A stretch of DNA of 64,000 nt from Halomonas alkalisoli (GCF_021412585.1 NZ_JAKCMI010000022.1:1-64000); one strand, 5' to 3'; shown: positions 18,463 to 28,623, numbered from the stretch's first letter. A program made the numbers and translations. Notes: generated from the letters alone by a model not told the origin.

Positions 18463-18979
18463 GCCGCTGGAGAGGCTGGTCGAGGCGGGCGGCTCGGTCC
18501 TGGTCGTCATCGCCCTGGTGGCGATGCTGCTGTTCAGCCTGGCGTTGGAGCGGGTGTGGTATTTCCGTATCACCTACCGCCGGGCGCGGCGGGCCCTGAT
18601 CTCGCGCTGGACGGCGCGCCGGGATCACCTTAGCTGGAGTGCGCTGACCCTGCGTGACGTCTGGGCACGGGAGCTGATCGGGCGGCTGCGGCGCACGCTG
18701 CCGTGGCTCAAGCTGCTGGTGGCGCTGTGCCCGTTGCTGGGGCTGCTGGGTACCGTGACCGGCATGATTGCCGTCTTCGACAGCCTGGCGATGACCGATA
18801 CCAGCCAGGCCCGGGCCATGGCCGATGGCGTGGCGCGGGCCACACTGCCGACCCTGGCCGGCATGGCGGTGGCGGTGGTGGGCTTGATGTTCACCAGCCG
18901 CCTTGAGCAGATCATTCGTCGCGAGGATCAGCGGTTGCATGACCGTCTGGCCCGCGCCGTGGAGGATACCGATGCGTAG
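18446..18979 (+). CDS. exbB: ExbB-type proton channel subunit of the TonB2 complex
   Basis: A 177-residue inner-membrane protein with three hydrophobic segments: VLVVIALVAMLLFSLALERV near the start, then LKLLVALCPLLGLLGTVTGM and the TLPTLAGMAVAVVGLMFTSR helix. It couples the proton gradient to TonB with ExbD. It is a short, classic ExbB2, in contrast to the long TtpC paralogue just upstream, which shares the GLLGTVTGMI motif. ATG 18446 lies inside the end of ttpC; GGGAG is about 12 bases upstream, so translational coupling is likely. Confidence 0.92.
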   Translation: MPHWLEPLERLVEAGGSVLVVIALVAMLLFSLALERVWYFRITYRRARRALISRWTARRDHLSWSALTLRDVWARELIGRLRRTLPWLKLLVALCPLLGLLGTVTGMIAVFDSLAMTDTSQARAMADGVARATLPTLAGMAVAVVGLMFTSRLEQIIRREDQRLHDRLARAVEDTDA

Positions 18980-19379
18980 ACGCGGCCTTGGCGCCGACGA
19001 TGGCGAAGCCAGTGAAGTCAACCTGACGCCGATGCTGGACGTCGTCTTCATCATGCTGATCTTCTTCATTGTCACCACCAGCTTCATCAAGGAGAGCGGG
19101 GTGGAGATCGAACGACCCGAGTCCAGCGCCGCCACGCCCCGGCCTGACGCCCAGGTGATGGTCGCGATCACCCCTGAAGGGGCAGTGTGGGTCGATGGCC
19201 GCGCGGTGGACCTGCACCGCGTCGGCAGCGAGGTTGCCGGGTTGGTCAGCGAGGATGGCTCGGTGGTGATCCAGGCCGATCGCGAGTCGACCACCGGCCT
19301 GCTGATAGAGGTGATGGACCGCATCCGTGAGGCCGGCGTGGAGCAGATGGCGGTGGCCGCCAGCCGGAGCCGGTCATGA
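18972..19379 (+). CDS. exbD: ExbD/TolR-type subunit of the TonB2 complex
   Basis: A 135-residue protein with one N-terminal membrane helix preceded by VNLTPMLDVVFIMLIFFIVT; the Asp in MLDVVF is the conserved proton-carrying residue. A periplasmic domain follows, ending DRIREAGVEQMAVAA. The start codon overlaps the end of exbB by 8 bases, with GGAGG at 18961-18965 as the ribosome site, and the stop overlaps tonB (ATGA). Confidence 0.94.
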   Translation: MRRRGLGADDGEASEVNLTPMLDVVFIMLIFFIVTTSFIKESGVEIERPESSAATPRPDAQVMVAITPEGAVWVDGRAVDLHRVGSEVAGLVSEDGSVVIQADRESTTGLLIEVMDRIREAGVEQMAVAASRSRS

Positions 19380-20143
19380 TCCGAATCCCCTTCTCCTCGC
19401 TGGGAGGGGGGGCCCTGGCGCTGCTGCTGTTCTGGCTGCTGGCGCTGCTGGTGACGCCGCCGGAGGAGGAGTTCGATGTGCTCGATGCAGCCATGACCAT
19501 GAACATGGTCGAGGCCCCGGAGCCCCCAATACAGAATGAGCAGGAGGAGCTGGCCGAGCCCAGTGCCGAGCCGCCGCCGCCCCAGCCGGAGCCGCTGCCG
19601 CCGCTGGAGAGTTCCATCACGATGCCGGACCCCGAGCTTCCGCCGGAGCGGATGGAGCCGCTGGAATTCGACGCCAGCCTGCCCGAGCTTGCCGAGGTGC
19701 AGTCCGAACCGCCGCCCGAGCCTACTCCGGAGCCACGGCCCGAACCCGAGCCGTCCCCGGAACCGACATCCCAGCCAGCGCCAACTCCCGAGCCGAGTCC
19801 ATCACCGACGCCTCCGAGTACCGCACCTGCACCGGGTCCGGCGACCGAACAGGCCGCACCCGCCGAGCAGGGGCCGGTGGATGTCGGCCAGATCACCCCG
19901 ACCAGTCGCGTGCCGCCGGAGTACCCGCCGCGTGCCCAGCGGCGTGGGCTGGAAGGGCATGTCGAGCTGCAGTTCCTGATTCGCCCCGACGGCAGCGTCG
20001 ATCGTTCGTCGATTCGGGTCATCGAGGCGCAGCCGCGTAACGTCTTCGATTCTGCGGCCGAGCAGGCCGTGGCACGCTGGCAGTTCGAGCCGGCCAATGG
20101 GGTGCGCCGTGCCCGGCAGCGCCTCGAGTTCCAGTTGAGGTGA
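19376..20143 (+). CDS. tonB: TonB2-type energy transducer
   Basis: A 255-residue protein with an N-terminal membrane anchor (LALLLFWLLALLVTPP), a long Pro/Glu-rich spacer (about residues 45-160, many EP and PEP repeats) that spans the periplasm, and a C-terminal TonB domain: SRVPPEYPPRAQRRGLEGHV, LQFLIRPDGSVDRSSI and QAVARWQFEPA. It contacts the TonB box of receptors such as IutA. It is fourth in a tightly overlapping operon with its energy-harvesting partners. Confidence 0.94.
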   Translation: MIRIPFSSLGGGALALLLFWLLALLVTPPEEEFDVLDAAMTMNMVEAPEPPIQNEQEELAEPSAEPPPPQPEPLPPLESSITMPDPELPPERMEPLEFDASLPELAEVQSEPPPEPTPEPRPEPEPSPEPTSQPAPTPEPSPSPTPPSTAPAPGPATEQAAPAEQGPVDVGQITPTSRVPPEYPPRAQRRGLEGHVELQFLIRPDGSVDRSSIRVIEAQPRNVFDSAAEQAVARWQFEPANGVRRARQRLEFQLR

Positions 20144-20147
20144 CCAC

Positions 20148-21227
20148 ATGAAGACTCGGCTCGCGATTCGCCTGGTGACCTGTGTCGGGTGGCTGCTGGC
20201 CGCTTCGGCGATGGCCGATGCGCCGCCGCTGGCTGGCGATATCATCGCCGATCTGGAGCGGCTCCAGCGTCAGTTGCAGCAGGGTGAGCACGACGGCGTG
20301 CGGGAGCGAGCCCTGGCGCAGGCGAGTCGTTTCGAAGGGGGTAATGCAGCCGATCGCTGGGCCAGCTCGCTCTACCGCCAGCTCGCTGCGGGGGCCGACG
20401 CCGGGGCGGGGCGCAGCGAAGCCGCCGCCGACCATCTGCGCCAGGCCCGCGGAACGCAGGCGGCGCCTCTGCGTCAGCGCGACCGCTGGCTGCGCGAAGA
20501 GGCCAGGCTACGCCTGGCAGCGGGGCAGACTGAAGAGGCGGTATCGCTATGGCTCGATTGGCATGAACGGCATGATGGAAGCGTCGACGACCGTTGGCGC
20601 CTGGCCCGCGCCCTGGCGGAACTGGAGCGCTGGGAGGATGCCGCGAGCTGGGTCGAGCGGGCGCTGGCCGATGATCCTGATCCTGAGGAGCGCCGACAGG
20701 CCCTGGCAGCCACCGTCTTCCAGCGTGCCGGGAGAGGCGCGGAGGCTTTGGCTCGCCTGGAGGCCTCGCTGAGTGAGCAGGCTGCTCCCCAGGTATGGCG
20801 GCGGGCCGCGGCGCTGGCCCAAGGGCTCGGTGATGTGCGGCGGGCGGCGGCCATTTGGGAAGCCGGTTGGCACGCTGGGGCGCTGGCGGGAGAGGAGGAT
20901 TTGCGTCAGCGGGTCGAGCTGCATCTGGCCGCCGGCACGCCGGCCCGGGCCGGCGAGCATCTGGCAGTGGCGCTGGCCGACCAGACGCTGCCTGATAACC
21001 TGGACAACCGGCGGCTCTTGGCCCGCGCATGGGAAGAAGCGCGGGAGCGTGAACGCGCGCTGGCGGCCTGGCGTGAGGTCGCCGAGCGTAGCGACGCGGG
21101 CAGCGACTGGCGGCGCCTGGGCTTGCTGGCCCATGCCTGGGGGCAAGGTGAGGTGGCGCAGGACGCCATGCTGCAGGCCCAGGCGCGGGGCGTCGAAGTC
21201 GACGAACGCTGGCTCTCTTCCCGCTAG
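20148..21227 (+). CDS. TPR-repeat periplasmic protein at the end of the TonB2 operon
   Basis: A 359-residue protein with a signal peptide (VTCVGWLLAASAMADA) and helical repeats throughout: RWRLARALAELERWEDAASW, VFQRAGRGAEALARLEA and RRLLARAWEEARERERALAAW. It starts 4 bases after the tonB stop. A TPR protein in this place is a regular part of TonB2 operons in Vibrio, Shewanella and relatives. Its biochemical role is unknown; a scaffold for the periplasmic parts of the complex is inferred. Confidence 0.85.
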   Translation: MKTRLAIRLVTCVGWLLAASAMADAPPLAGDIIADLERLQRQLQQGEHDGVRERALAQASRFEGGNAADRWASSLYRQLAAGADAGAGRSEAAADHLRQARGTQAAPLRQRDRWLREEARLRLAAGQTEEAVSLWLDWHERHDGSVDDRWRLARALAELERWEDAASWVERALADDPDPEERRQALAATVFQRAGRGAEALARLEASLSEQAAPQVWRRAAALAQGLGDVRRAAAIWEAGWHAGALAGEEDLRQRVELHLAAGTPARAGEHLAVALADQTLPDNLDNRRLLARAWEEARERERALAAWREVAERSDAGSDWRRLGLLAHAWGQGEVAQDAMLQAQARGVEVDERWLSSR

Positions 21228-21243
21228 CCGCCTGTGGCGCCGA

Positions 21244-22074
21244 TCATAGGTCGAGTTCGGTCCAGACCGGTGCGTGATCCGAGGGTCGCTCTATGCCGCG
21301 CAGGTCGTAATCGATGCCGGCGTCGCGCACGCGTTCGGCCAACGATGGGGTGACCAGGATATGGTCGATGCGCAGGCCACGCTTCGGCTCACGTTCGAAG
21401 CCGCGTGAGCGGTAGTCGAACCAGCTGAAGCGGTCGTCCACGTCCGGGTAGTGCAGCCGGTAGCTGTCGGTCAGCCCCCATGCCTTGATGCCGTCGAGCC
21501 ACTCCCGCTCTACCGGCTGGAAGCTGGTCTTGCCTTCCCGCAGCCAGCGCTTGCGGTTGGACTCGCCGATGCCGATATCGATATCGGCGGGGGAGATATT
21601 GAAGTCGCCCATGATCACGAGCCGCTCGTCGGGTCGATGAGCCTCCTTCAGCAATCGGGCCAGGCGTGCATAGAACTGCCGCTTGATGGGAAACTTGGTG
21701 GGGTGGTCGACATTCTCTCCCTGGGGAAAGTAGCCGTTCCATACCGTCAGCGTCTCGCCATCGGCGGTGCGAAGCGTCACCCCGATCATGCGCCGCTGGG
21801 CCTGCTCGTCATCATCGTCAAAGCCGTAGTGGACGGCTTCGGGTTCGCCGGGGCACTGCTCCCTGTGGCACATAAGGGCCACGCCGTAGTGTCCCTTCTG
21901 GCCATGAAAGTAGACGCGGTAGCCCATGGCCTCGACTGCCTCGCGGGGAAACTCGTCGTCGTGGACCTTGGTTTCCTGCAGGCCGATCACGGCCGGGGCA
22001 TGAGACTCGATCAGCGCCTCGAGCTGGTGTAACCTGGCGCGCAATCCATTGATGTTGAAGGATACCAGGCGCAT
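21244..22074 (-). CDS. xthA: Exodeoxyribonuclease III (AP endonuclease)
   Basis: A 276-residue DNA-repair enzyme of the exonuclease/endonuclease/phosphatase fold that cuts at abasic sites and degrades 3' ends. Motifs: [12 protein letters not shown] (Asn), IGLQETKV (metal-binding Glu), [36 protein letters not shown] (catalytic Asp/Asn), [11 protein letters not shown] and RPSDHAPVW (catalytic His). Length equals E. coli XthA (268) within a few residues. ATG 22074 overlaps the stop of the upstream small gene as TAATG, so the two are translationally coupled. Confidence 0.95.
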   Translation of the reverse strand: MRLVSFNINGLRARLHQLEALIESHAPAVIGLQETKVHDDEFPREAVEAMGYRVYFHGQKGHYGVALMCHREQCPGEPEAVHYGFDDDDEQAQRRMIGVTLRTADGETLTVWNGYFPQGENVDHPTKFPIKRQFYARLARLLKEAHRPDERLVIMGDFNISPADIDIGIGESNRKRWLREGKTSFQPVEREWLDGIKAWGLTDSYRLHYPDVDDRFSWFDYRSRGFEREPKRGLRIDHILVTPSLAERVRDAGIDYDLRGIERPSDHAPVWTELDL

Positions 22075-22310
22075 TACTCCGGCGCCTCCCCGCGGTTTTC
22101 CGGGTGGATGGCAATGGACTGCCCCGTTTCCTGGCGGGCCTGCTTGCGTGCCGCCTGCAGCTTGCGCTGCTGGCGCTTCTTCTGGGTGAAGCGGCGCGAC
22201 GAGGTCACCTGATCGGGATTCTCGTGGCGCCACTGCTTGAAATCCTTGCGCTTGCCGGTGCGGATTGTCACCTTGTCGGCCAGCGAGCGGGTCTTCTTGC
22301 GGCGTGTCAT
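22074..22310 (-). CDS. Small highly basic hypothetical protein coupled to xthA
   Basis: A 78-residue protein, about one third Lys/Arg/Gln, starting [19 protein letters not shown] and containing [21 protein letters not shown] know no function; the composition suggests nucleic acid or ribosome binding. ATG 22310 has GGAG 9 bases upstream; earlier in-frame starts (for example 22325) lack a ribosome site. Its TAA overlaps the xthA ATG, so it is the leading gene of a two-gene unit. Confidence 0.7.
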   Translation of the reverse strand: MTRRKKTRSLADKVTIRTGKRKDFKQWRHENPDQVTSSRRFTQKKRQQRKLQAARKQARQETGQSIAIHPENRGEAPE

Positions 22311-22427
22311 CGGGCCGGACTCCATTGGGTGTCGAGGGGTGGCATAGACCGTTATTCTATCAGTCCATTGCACCAGGCGCGCCCTCATCGCGATAGGCTG
22401 GTACAATATGCGGCTGTACGAAGTTCA

Positions 22428-22486
22428 GGAAACGCTGAACGAATCGACGGGCGATTCGGTCGCGCAGGCATTCGTGTAGTGTTTCC
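22428..22486 (+). mobile_element. Miniature inverted-repeat element, 59-bp deletion form (copy A)
   Basis: It begins GGAAACGCTGAACGAATCG and ends GCAGGCATTCGTGTAGTGTTTCC-like, so the ends are imperfect inverted repeats. Its last 36 bases match the end of copy B (23982-24123) with about four differences, and its first 20 match the start. The centre is missing. It is flanked by TTCA on both sides (22424-22427 and 22487-22490), a likely 4-bp target duplication. It ends 33 bases before rhlB. Confidence 0.75.
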
Positions 22487-22519
22487 TTCATCCATTGCTA
22501 CGGACAAGACACATAGCCT

Positions 22520-23794
22520 ATGAGCGAGTCGGAACAGACCACAGCACCGGCCGAGAACCGCAAGCCCAAACGTCGTCGTCGCAAGCCGCGCCGCCGCCAA
22601 TCGAACTGGGATCTTCGCCAGTTCCAGGTGCCTGTCGAGGCGGGCAAGTGGCGCTTTCACGACTTCGATCTGCCGCTGCCGCTGATGCGAGCCATCCACG
22701 CCCTGGGGTTCGAGTACTGCACCCCGATCCAGGCGGAGGCCCTGAGCCAGACCCTGCTGGGTGGCGATGTGGTCGGCAAGGCGCAGACCGGTACCGGCAA
22801 GACCGCGGCCTTCCTGATCTCGATCATGGCCTACTTCCTCGAGGAAGAAGAGCCGAACGCCCAGAAGACCGGTGCGCCTCGTGCCCTGATCGTGGCGCCG
22901 ACCCGCGAGCTGGCGCTGCAGATCGAGAAGGACGCCAAGGCCCTGGCACGCTTCACGTCGCTCAACGTGGCAAGCGTAGTCGGCGGCATGGACTACCAGA
23001 AGCAGCGCGATGCCCTGGGGCGCAAGGTCGATATCCTGGTGGCGACGCCCGGCCGGTTGCTGGACTTCCACGAGAAGCGCGACGTCGACCTCACCCAGGT
23101 CGAGGTGCTGGTGCTCGACGAGGCGGACCGCATGCTGTCGATGGGCTTCATTCCCGACGTCAAGCGAATCATCCGGCATACGCCGAAGAAGGAGGAGCGC
23201 CAGACCTTCCTGTTCTCGGCCACCTTCTCCCATGACATCCTCAACCTGGCCAGCCAGTGGACCCATGAGCCTGCGCACGTCGAGATCGAGGTAACGGTGG
23301 AGAACGCCGCCAACATCGATCAGCGGGTCTATATGGTCAGCGACGATGACAAGCAGCGACTGCTGGTCAACCTGCTGCGCCAGGAGAGCTTCGACCGGGT
23401 GATGGTCTTCGGCAATCGTCGTGACCTGGTGCGCAAGCTCGACGAGCTGCTCAGAAAAGCTGGCATCAATGCGGCGATGCTCTCCGGTGACGTGCCCCAG
23501 AATCAGCGCATCAAGACGCTGGAGAGCTTCCGCGAAGGGGAGATCCAGGTGCTGGTGGCCACCGACGTGGCGGGCCGCGGCATCCATATCGAGGATGTCA
23601 GCCACGTGATCAACTACACCCTGCCGGAAGACCCGGAAGACTATGTGCACCGTATCGGCCGTACCGGCCGCGCCGGCGCCAACGGGGTGTCGATCAGTTT
23701 CGTCGGCGAAGAGGATGCCTTCTCGCTGCCCGAGATCGAGCGCTACATCAACGGCAAGCTGCCCTGCGAGCATCCGCCCGAGGGGCTGCTGTAA
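22520..23794 (+). CDS. rhlB: DEAD-box ATP-dependent RNA helicase RhlB
   Basis: A 424-residue RNA helicase, a partner of the RNase E degradosome in gammaproteobacteria. A basic leader ([17 protein letters not shown]) precedes the core. Motifs in order: FHDFDLP and [13 protein letters not shown] (Q motif), [79 protein letters not shown]. The C-terminal [20 protein letters not shown] is typical of RhlB (SLPAIE.YI), which separates it from RhlE/SrmB. Arg-rich N-terminal extensions of this kind occur in Pseudomonas RhlB. Copy A of the miniature element lies in its 5' region and may supply or disturb the promoter. Confidence 0.88.
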   Translation: MSESEQTTAPAENRKPKRRRRKPRRRQSNWDLRQFQVPVEAGKWRFHDFDLPLPLMRAIHALGFEYCTPIQAEALSQTLLGGDVVGKAQTGTGKTAAFLISIMAYFLEEEEPNAQKTGAPRALIVAPTRELALQIEKDAKALARFTSLNVASVVGGMDYQKQRDALGRKVDILVATPGRLLDFHEKRDVDLTQVEVLVLDEADRMLSMGFIPDVKRIIRHTPKKEERQTFLFSATFSHDILNLASQWTHEPAHVEIEVTVENAANIDQRVYMVSDDDKQRLLVNLLRQESFDRVMVFGNRRDLVRKLDELLRKAGINAAMLSGDVPQNQRIKTLESFREGEIQVLVATDVAGRGIHIEDVSHVINYTLPEDPEDYVHRIGRTGRAGANGVSISFVGEEDAFSLPEIERYINGKLPCEHPPEGLL

Positions 23795-23800
23795 CGCTTT

Positions 23801-23828
23801 GTTCCCCAGCGGCTGCTGCCTGGGGAAC
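23801..23828 (+). terminator. Hairpin after rhlB
   Basis: A 9-bp stem (GTTCCCCAG with CTGGGGAAC) with a 10-base loop starts 6 bases after the rhlB stop. No T-run follows, so terminator function is uncertain. Confidence 0.4.
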
Positions 23829-23857
23829 GCCTGCGGTGGTGGTGGCTTTGAGCCGTC

Positions 23858-23942
23858 GACAGGTTTACGAGGAGGCGCTGTGAACCCTTCCCTGGGCGCT
23901 ACTTTTGCCATCCCTGGCAAAAGACCTCCTCTTCAACCTGTC
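23858..23942. repeat. 85-bp composite palindromic repeat
   Basis: Outer arms 23858-23875 and 23925-23942 pair at 16 of 18 positions. Inside are two smaller hairpins, one around CCCTTCCCTGGGCGC and one CTTTTGCCA-TCCC-TGGCAAAAG (23902-23923). I recall very similar nested palindromes (a CCCATCCCTGGGCGC-like core, then GCCATCCCTGGC) between genes of Halomonas chromosomes, so it is probably a dispersed element. Only one copy is in this window. Confidence 0.6.
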
Positions 23943-23981
23943 CCCGGCTCCCGCGTGGTGGTCAAGTGCCGATGCGCTTTT

Positions 23982-24123
23982 GGAATCGCTGAACAAATCG
24001 CCGAGCGAGATGAAGTGCAAGGCGCACGGAGCACAGGAACCGGAGCATATGGGGTATATGTGAGGATTCCGAGCACCGCGCAACGCAGCGATTCGCTCGC
24101 GCAGGCATTTGGGCAGTGTTTCC
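23982..24123 (+). mobile_element. Miniature inverted-repeat element, 142 bp (copy B)
   Basis: It starts GGAATCGCTGAACAAATCG and ends in CATTTGGGCAGTGTTTCC, whose reverse complement GGAAACACTGCCCAAATG mirrors the start. The interior shares blocks with copy C on the opposite strand: GCAAGGCGCACGGAGCAC, CCGGAGCATATGGGGTATAT, GTGAGGATTCC and GCAGCGATTCGCTCGC. No coding capacity. No target duplication is visible; the left end has one or two substitutions, suggesting an old insertion. It fills the gap between rhlB and dinG. Confidence 0.75.
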
Positions 24124-24160
24124 AAGCCATTCCCCTCAAAGTTCTCTAGAGAGTGAGGCC

Positions 24161-26288
<2,128 letters not shown>

Positions 26289-26308
<20 letters not shown>

Positions 26309-26344
26309 CAGAGGGGGTGTGACAGAGGGGGTGTGACAGAGGGT
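26289..26344 (+). repeat. 14-bp tandem repeat at the dinG stop codon, 4 units
   Basis: Unit GTGTGACAGAGGGG occurs three times exactly (26289-26302, 26303-26316, 26317-26330) and a fourth time with one change (26331-26344); degenerate G-rich remnants follow to about 26375. The unit is not a multiple of three. It codes the C-terminal VTEGV of DinG and supplies its TGA stop. Confidence 0.9.
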
Positions 26345-26389
26345 GCGTGAGAGGGTGTGTGTTAGAGAGGGTAAGTAAGGCACTCATGC

Positions 26390-26418
26390 ATCAGGCCCGC
26401 CGGTAAGGCGGGCCTGAT
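26390..26418. terminator. Hairpin between convergent dinG and DAHP synthase genes
   Basis: A perfect 12-bp stem (26390-26401 with 26407-26418) with a 5-base loop lies between convergent genes, 22 bases from the DAHP synthase stop. No long T-run on either strand; probably a bidirectional transcription end. Confidence 0.6.
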
Positions 26419-26440
26419 ACCGATACGCCACTACATGGGA

Positions 26441-27517
26441 TCAGGCGTCGCCACGGGATCCAAGGACCGGCTTCAGTTTCGTGGCCATGCGGGTCATGGC
26501 CTCCTCGGTGGTGTCCCAGTCGATGCAGGCATCGGTCACCGAGACGCCGTACTGCATCTGGCTGTGATCGTCGAGAATCTTCTGGCTACCCCAGCCGATA
26601 TGGGACTCCACCATCAGGCCCATGATCGAACGGTTGCCCTCGAGGATCTGGTTGGTGACGTTCTCCATGACCAGGGGCTGCAGCGCCGGGTCCTTGTTGG
26701 AGTTGGCGTGGGAGCAGTCGATCATGATGTTGGGCTTGATGCCGGCCTTGCGCAGCTCCTGCTCGGCCAGCGCGACGCTGACGCTGTCGTAGTTGGGCTT
26801 GCCATTGCCGCCGCGCAGCACGACATGGGCATAGGCATTGCCGCGGGTGCGAATGATCGACACCTGGCCGCTCTGGTTGATGCCGAGGAAATTATGCGGG
26901 TGCGCCACCGACTGCAGGGCGTTGACGGCCACGTCAAGGCTGCCGTCGGTGCCGTTCTTGAACCCGACGGGGCTCGACAGGCCGGAGGACATCTCGCGGT
27001 GGGTCTGGGATTCGGTGGTGCGTGCGCCGATCGCCGACCAGCTGATGCAGTCCTGCAGGTACTGGGGTGAAATGGGGTCGAGCGCCTCGGTGGCCAGGGG
27101 CAGCCCGATCTCGGAGAGCTCCACCAGCAACCGACGAGCGATATGCAGCCCTTCCTCGATCTCGAACGAGCCGTTGAGGTGCGGGTCGTTGATCAGGCCC
27201 TTCCAGCCAACGGTGGTGCGTGGCTTCTCGAAGTAGACGCGCATCACCACATAGAGACTATCCTTCACCTCATCGGCCAGGCGGCGCAGGCGACGTGCAT
27301 AATCCAGGGCGGCATCGACATCGTGGATAGAGCAGGGACCGATCACCACCAGCAACCTGGGATCGGTGCCATCGAGAATGTTCTGGATGGTCCGACGCCC
27401 CTCGAGTACCGTCCTTTCGGCGGTTTCACCGAGCGGTATTTCATTCTTGAGGGCTTCGGGGGTGATCAGAACGTCCTGGGAGAGAACGTTGAGGTTACTG
27501 ACCTGCTGATCTGACAT
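26441..27517 (-). CDS. aroG: 3-deoxy-7-phosphoheptulonate (DAHP) synthase, class I
   Basis: A 358-residue enzyme that joins phosphoenolpyruvate and erythrose 4-phosphate in the first step of the shikimate pathway. Motifs: VVIGPCSIHD (metal Cys), VVMRVYFEKPRTTVGWKGL, LATEALDPISPQYLQD, WSAIGARTTESQTHREM, GFKNGTDGSLDVA, NIMIDCSHANSNKD and MVESHIGWGSQ. It is of the AroF/AroG/AroH type; which feedback amino acid it senses cannot be read with confidence, so the symbol is provisional. ATG 27517 (CAGGTAGC upstream) is chosen over an earlier in-frame start at 27571 that would add 18 polar residues. Confidence 0.92.
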   Translation of the reverse strand: MSDQQVSNLNVLSQDVLITPEALKNEIPLGETAERTVLEGRRTIQNILDGTDPRLLVVIGPCSIHDVDAALDYARRLRRLADEVKDSLYVVMRVYFEKPRTTVGWKGLINDPHLNGSFEIEEGLHIARRLLVELSEIGLPLATEALDPISPQYLQDCISWSAIGARTTESQTHREMSSGLSSPVGFKNGTDGSLDVAVNALQSVAHPHNFLGINQSGQVSIIRTRGNAYAHVVLRGGNGKPNYDSVSVALAEQELRKAGIKPNIMIDCSHANSNKDPALQPLVMENVTNQILEGNRSIMGLMVESHIGWGSQKILDDHSQMQYGVSVTDACIDWDTTEEAMTRMATKLKPVLGSRGDA

Positions 27518-27601
27518 TTTGCTACCTGTATCGTGATGCGTTGAAGGCTGGGAGGATGATCTACTATACACCCGCGGAGAGAGAAAATATCAATTGTGGC
27601 A

Positions 27602-27629
27602 GGAACCCCGGGCTACGAGGGCTGTCTGA
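27602..27629 (+). promoter_or_regulatory. Candidate sigma-E (AlgU) promoter of the algU operon
   Basis: GGAACCC (27602-27608) and TCTGA (27625-27629) are separated by 16 bases, close to the sigma-E pattern GGAACTT-N16-TCTGA. It lies about 190 bases upstream of algU, consistent with autoregulation known for rpoE/algU operons. The rest of the 301-bp gap from 27518 to 27818 shows no gene. Confidence 0.5.
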
Positions 27630-27818
27630 ATGCCGGCGCATGGCAGCCGGCTTGATGCGCGGCCAATAAACAGGAACACTTGCCGTTTCGATGGGGCAAT
27701 ACTCCAGGGACACTCAGCTGCCAACAGGCACCAGGTTTACACCATGCATGCAGAATCCATCACGATGTTTCGTTTATCCGCCAGTCAACAGCCTCTCTCC
27801 CGGTCGGGGGGGGCGTGA

Positions 27819-28424
27819 ATGGGCAGCCGAGAGACCGACCAACAACTCGTGGAACGTGCCCAGCAGGGCGACACCCGTGCGTTCGACCTGCTGGTAAGGA
27901 AATATCAGCACAAGATCATCGGACTGATCGGGCGCTATGTACAGGATCACAGCGAAGTACAGGATGTGGCCCAGGAGGCCTTCATCAAGGCGTACCGGGC
28001 GCTGGGCAAGTTTCGCGCCGAGAGCGCCTTTTATACCTGGATGTATCGCATTGCCATCAATACCGCCAAGAATCACCTGGTTTCAAAGGGGCGGCGCCCG
28101 CCGGGCAGCGACCTCGATATCGTCGATGCCGAAATACTCGATCATAGTGGCCGCCTTGCCGATATCGAGTCGCCGGAGGCTTCACTGGCGCGGGACCAGC
28201 TCGAGTCCGCGGTCTTCGAAGCGATCGAGAATCTGCCCGATGACCTGCGCACGGCGATTACCCTGCGGGAGCTCGATGGACTCTCCTATGAGGACATCGC
28301 CAACATCATGCAGTGCCCGGTAGGGACCGTGCGTTCGCGGATCTTTCGTGCCCGCGAGGCGGTGGACCAGCATATCCAGCCGCTAGTGACCACGTCACGG
28401 ACCCGGGAATCGATGATCGAGTGA
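27819..28424 (+). CDS. rpoE: RNA polymerase sigma factor RpoE/AlgU (envelope stress)
   Basis: A 201-residue ECF sigma factor. Region 2 has FDLLVRKYQHKIIGLIGRYV, EVQDVAQEAFIKAYRALGKF and FYTWMYRIAINTAKNHLV; region 4 has LPDDLRTAITLRELDGLSYE and DIANIMQCPVGTVRSRIFRA. This is the gammaproteobacterial RpoE/AlgU pattern at near full family length (about 190). It controls outer-membrane-protein folding stress and, in pseudomonads, exopolysaccharide genes. It is followed by its anti-sigma factor, periplasmic regulator and a serine protease, the Pseudomonas algU-mucA-mucB-mucD arrangement without mucC. Confidence 0.95.
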   Translation: MGSRETDQQLVERAQQGDTRAFDLLVRKYQHKIIGLIGRYVQDHSEVQDVAQEAFIKAYRALGKFRAESAFYTWMYRIAINTAKNHLVSKGRRPPGSDLDIVDAEILDHSGRLADIESPEASLARDQLESAVFEAIENLPDDLRTAITLRELDGLSYEDIANIMQCPVGTVRSRIFRAREAVDQHIQPLVTTSRTRESMIE

Positions 28425-28540
28425 AGGGCCTAGTGAGAAAATGCGAAGGATTTTGCGCTGGCGCTGAACTGTCTGGCGTCAGCGGCGTCAGAAGCAGTGA
28501 TTGTTACGTTACAACGCTTGCATGGGTAGGTGAGCTGAGA

Positions 28541-28572
28541 GGTATTTCCGGTATGGTGCGTCAGGAAATACC
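28541..28572 (+). other. Hairpin in the algU-mucA spacer
   Basis: GGTATTTCC (28541-28549) pairs perfectly with GGAAATACC (28564-28572) across a 14-base loop, in a 199-base spacer between algU and mucA. No T-run follows. It may be an RNA-processing or attenuation site that sets the ratio of sigma to anti-sigma factor. Confidence 0.4.
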
Positions 28573-28623
28573 GGATTTCATTGAACGCAAGGCAGGGTGC
28601 CTTGACAGTGTGGGGGTGTGAGA

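Noticed and set aside
23982..24123. Copy B as a small regulatory RNA gene
   Set aside because: Its shared ends and blocks with copies A and C, with target duplications at A and C, fit a transposable element better; transcription cannot be excluded.
24116..24160. In-frame start of dinG at 24116
   Set aside because: It falls within the end of miniature element copy B; ATG 24161 has its own ribosome site and matches the family N-terminus.
24124..24160. LexA box for dinG, expected from E. coli
   Set aside because: No CTGT-N8-ACAG pattern is visible in the short stretch before the gene; SOS control here cannot be supported from sequence.
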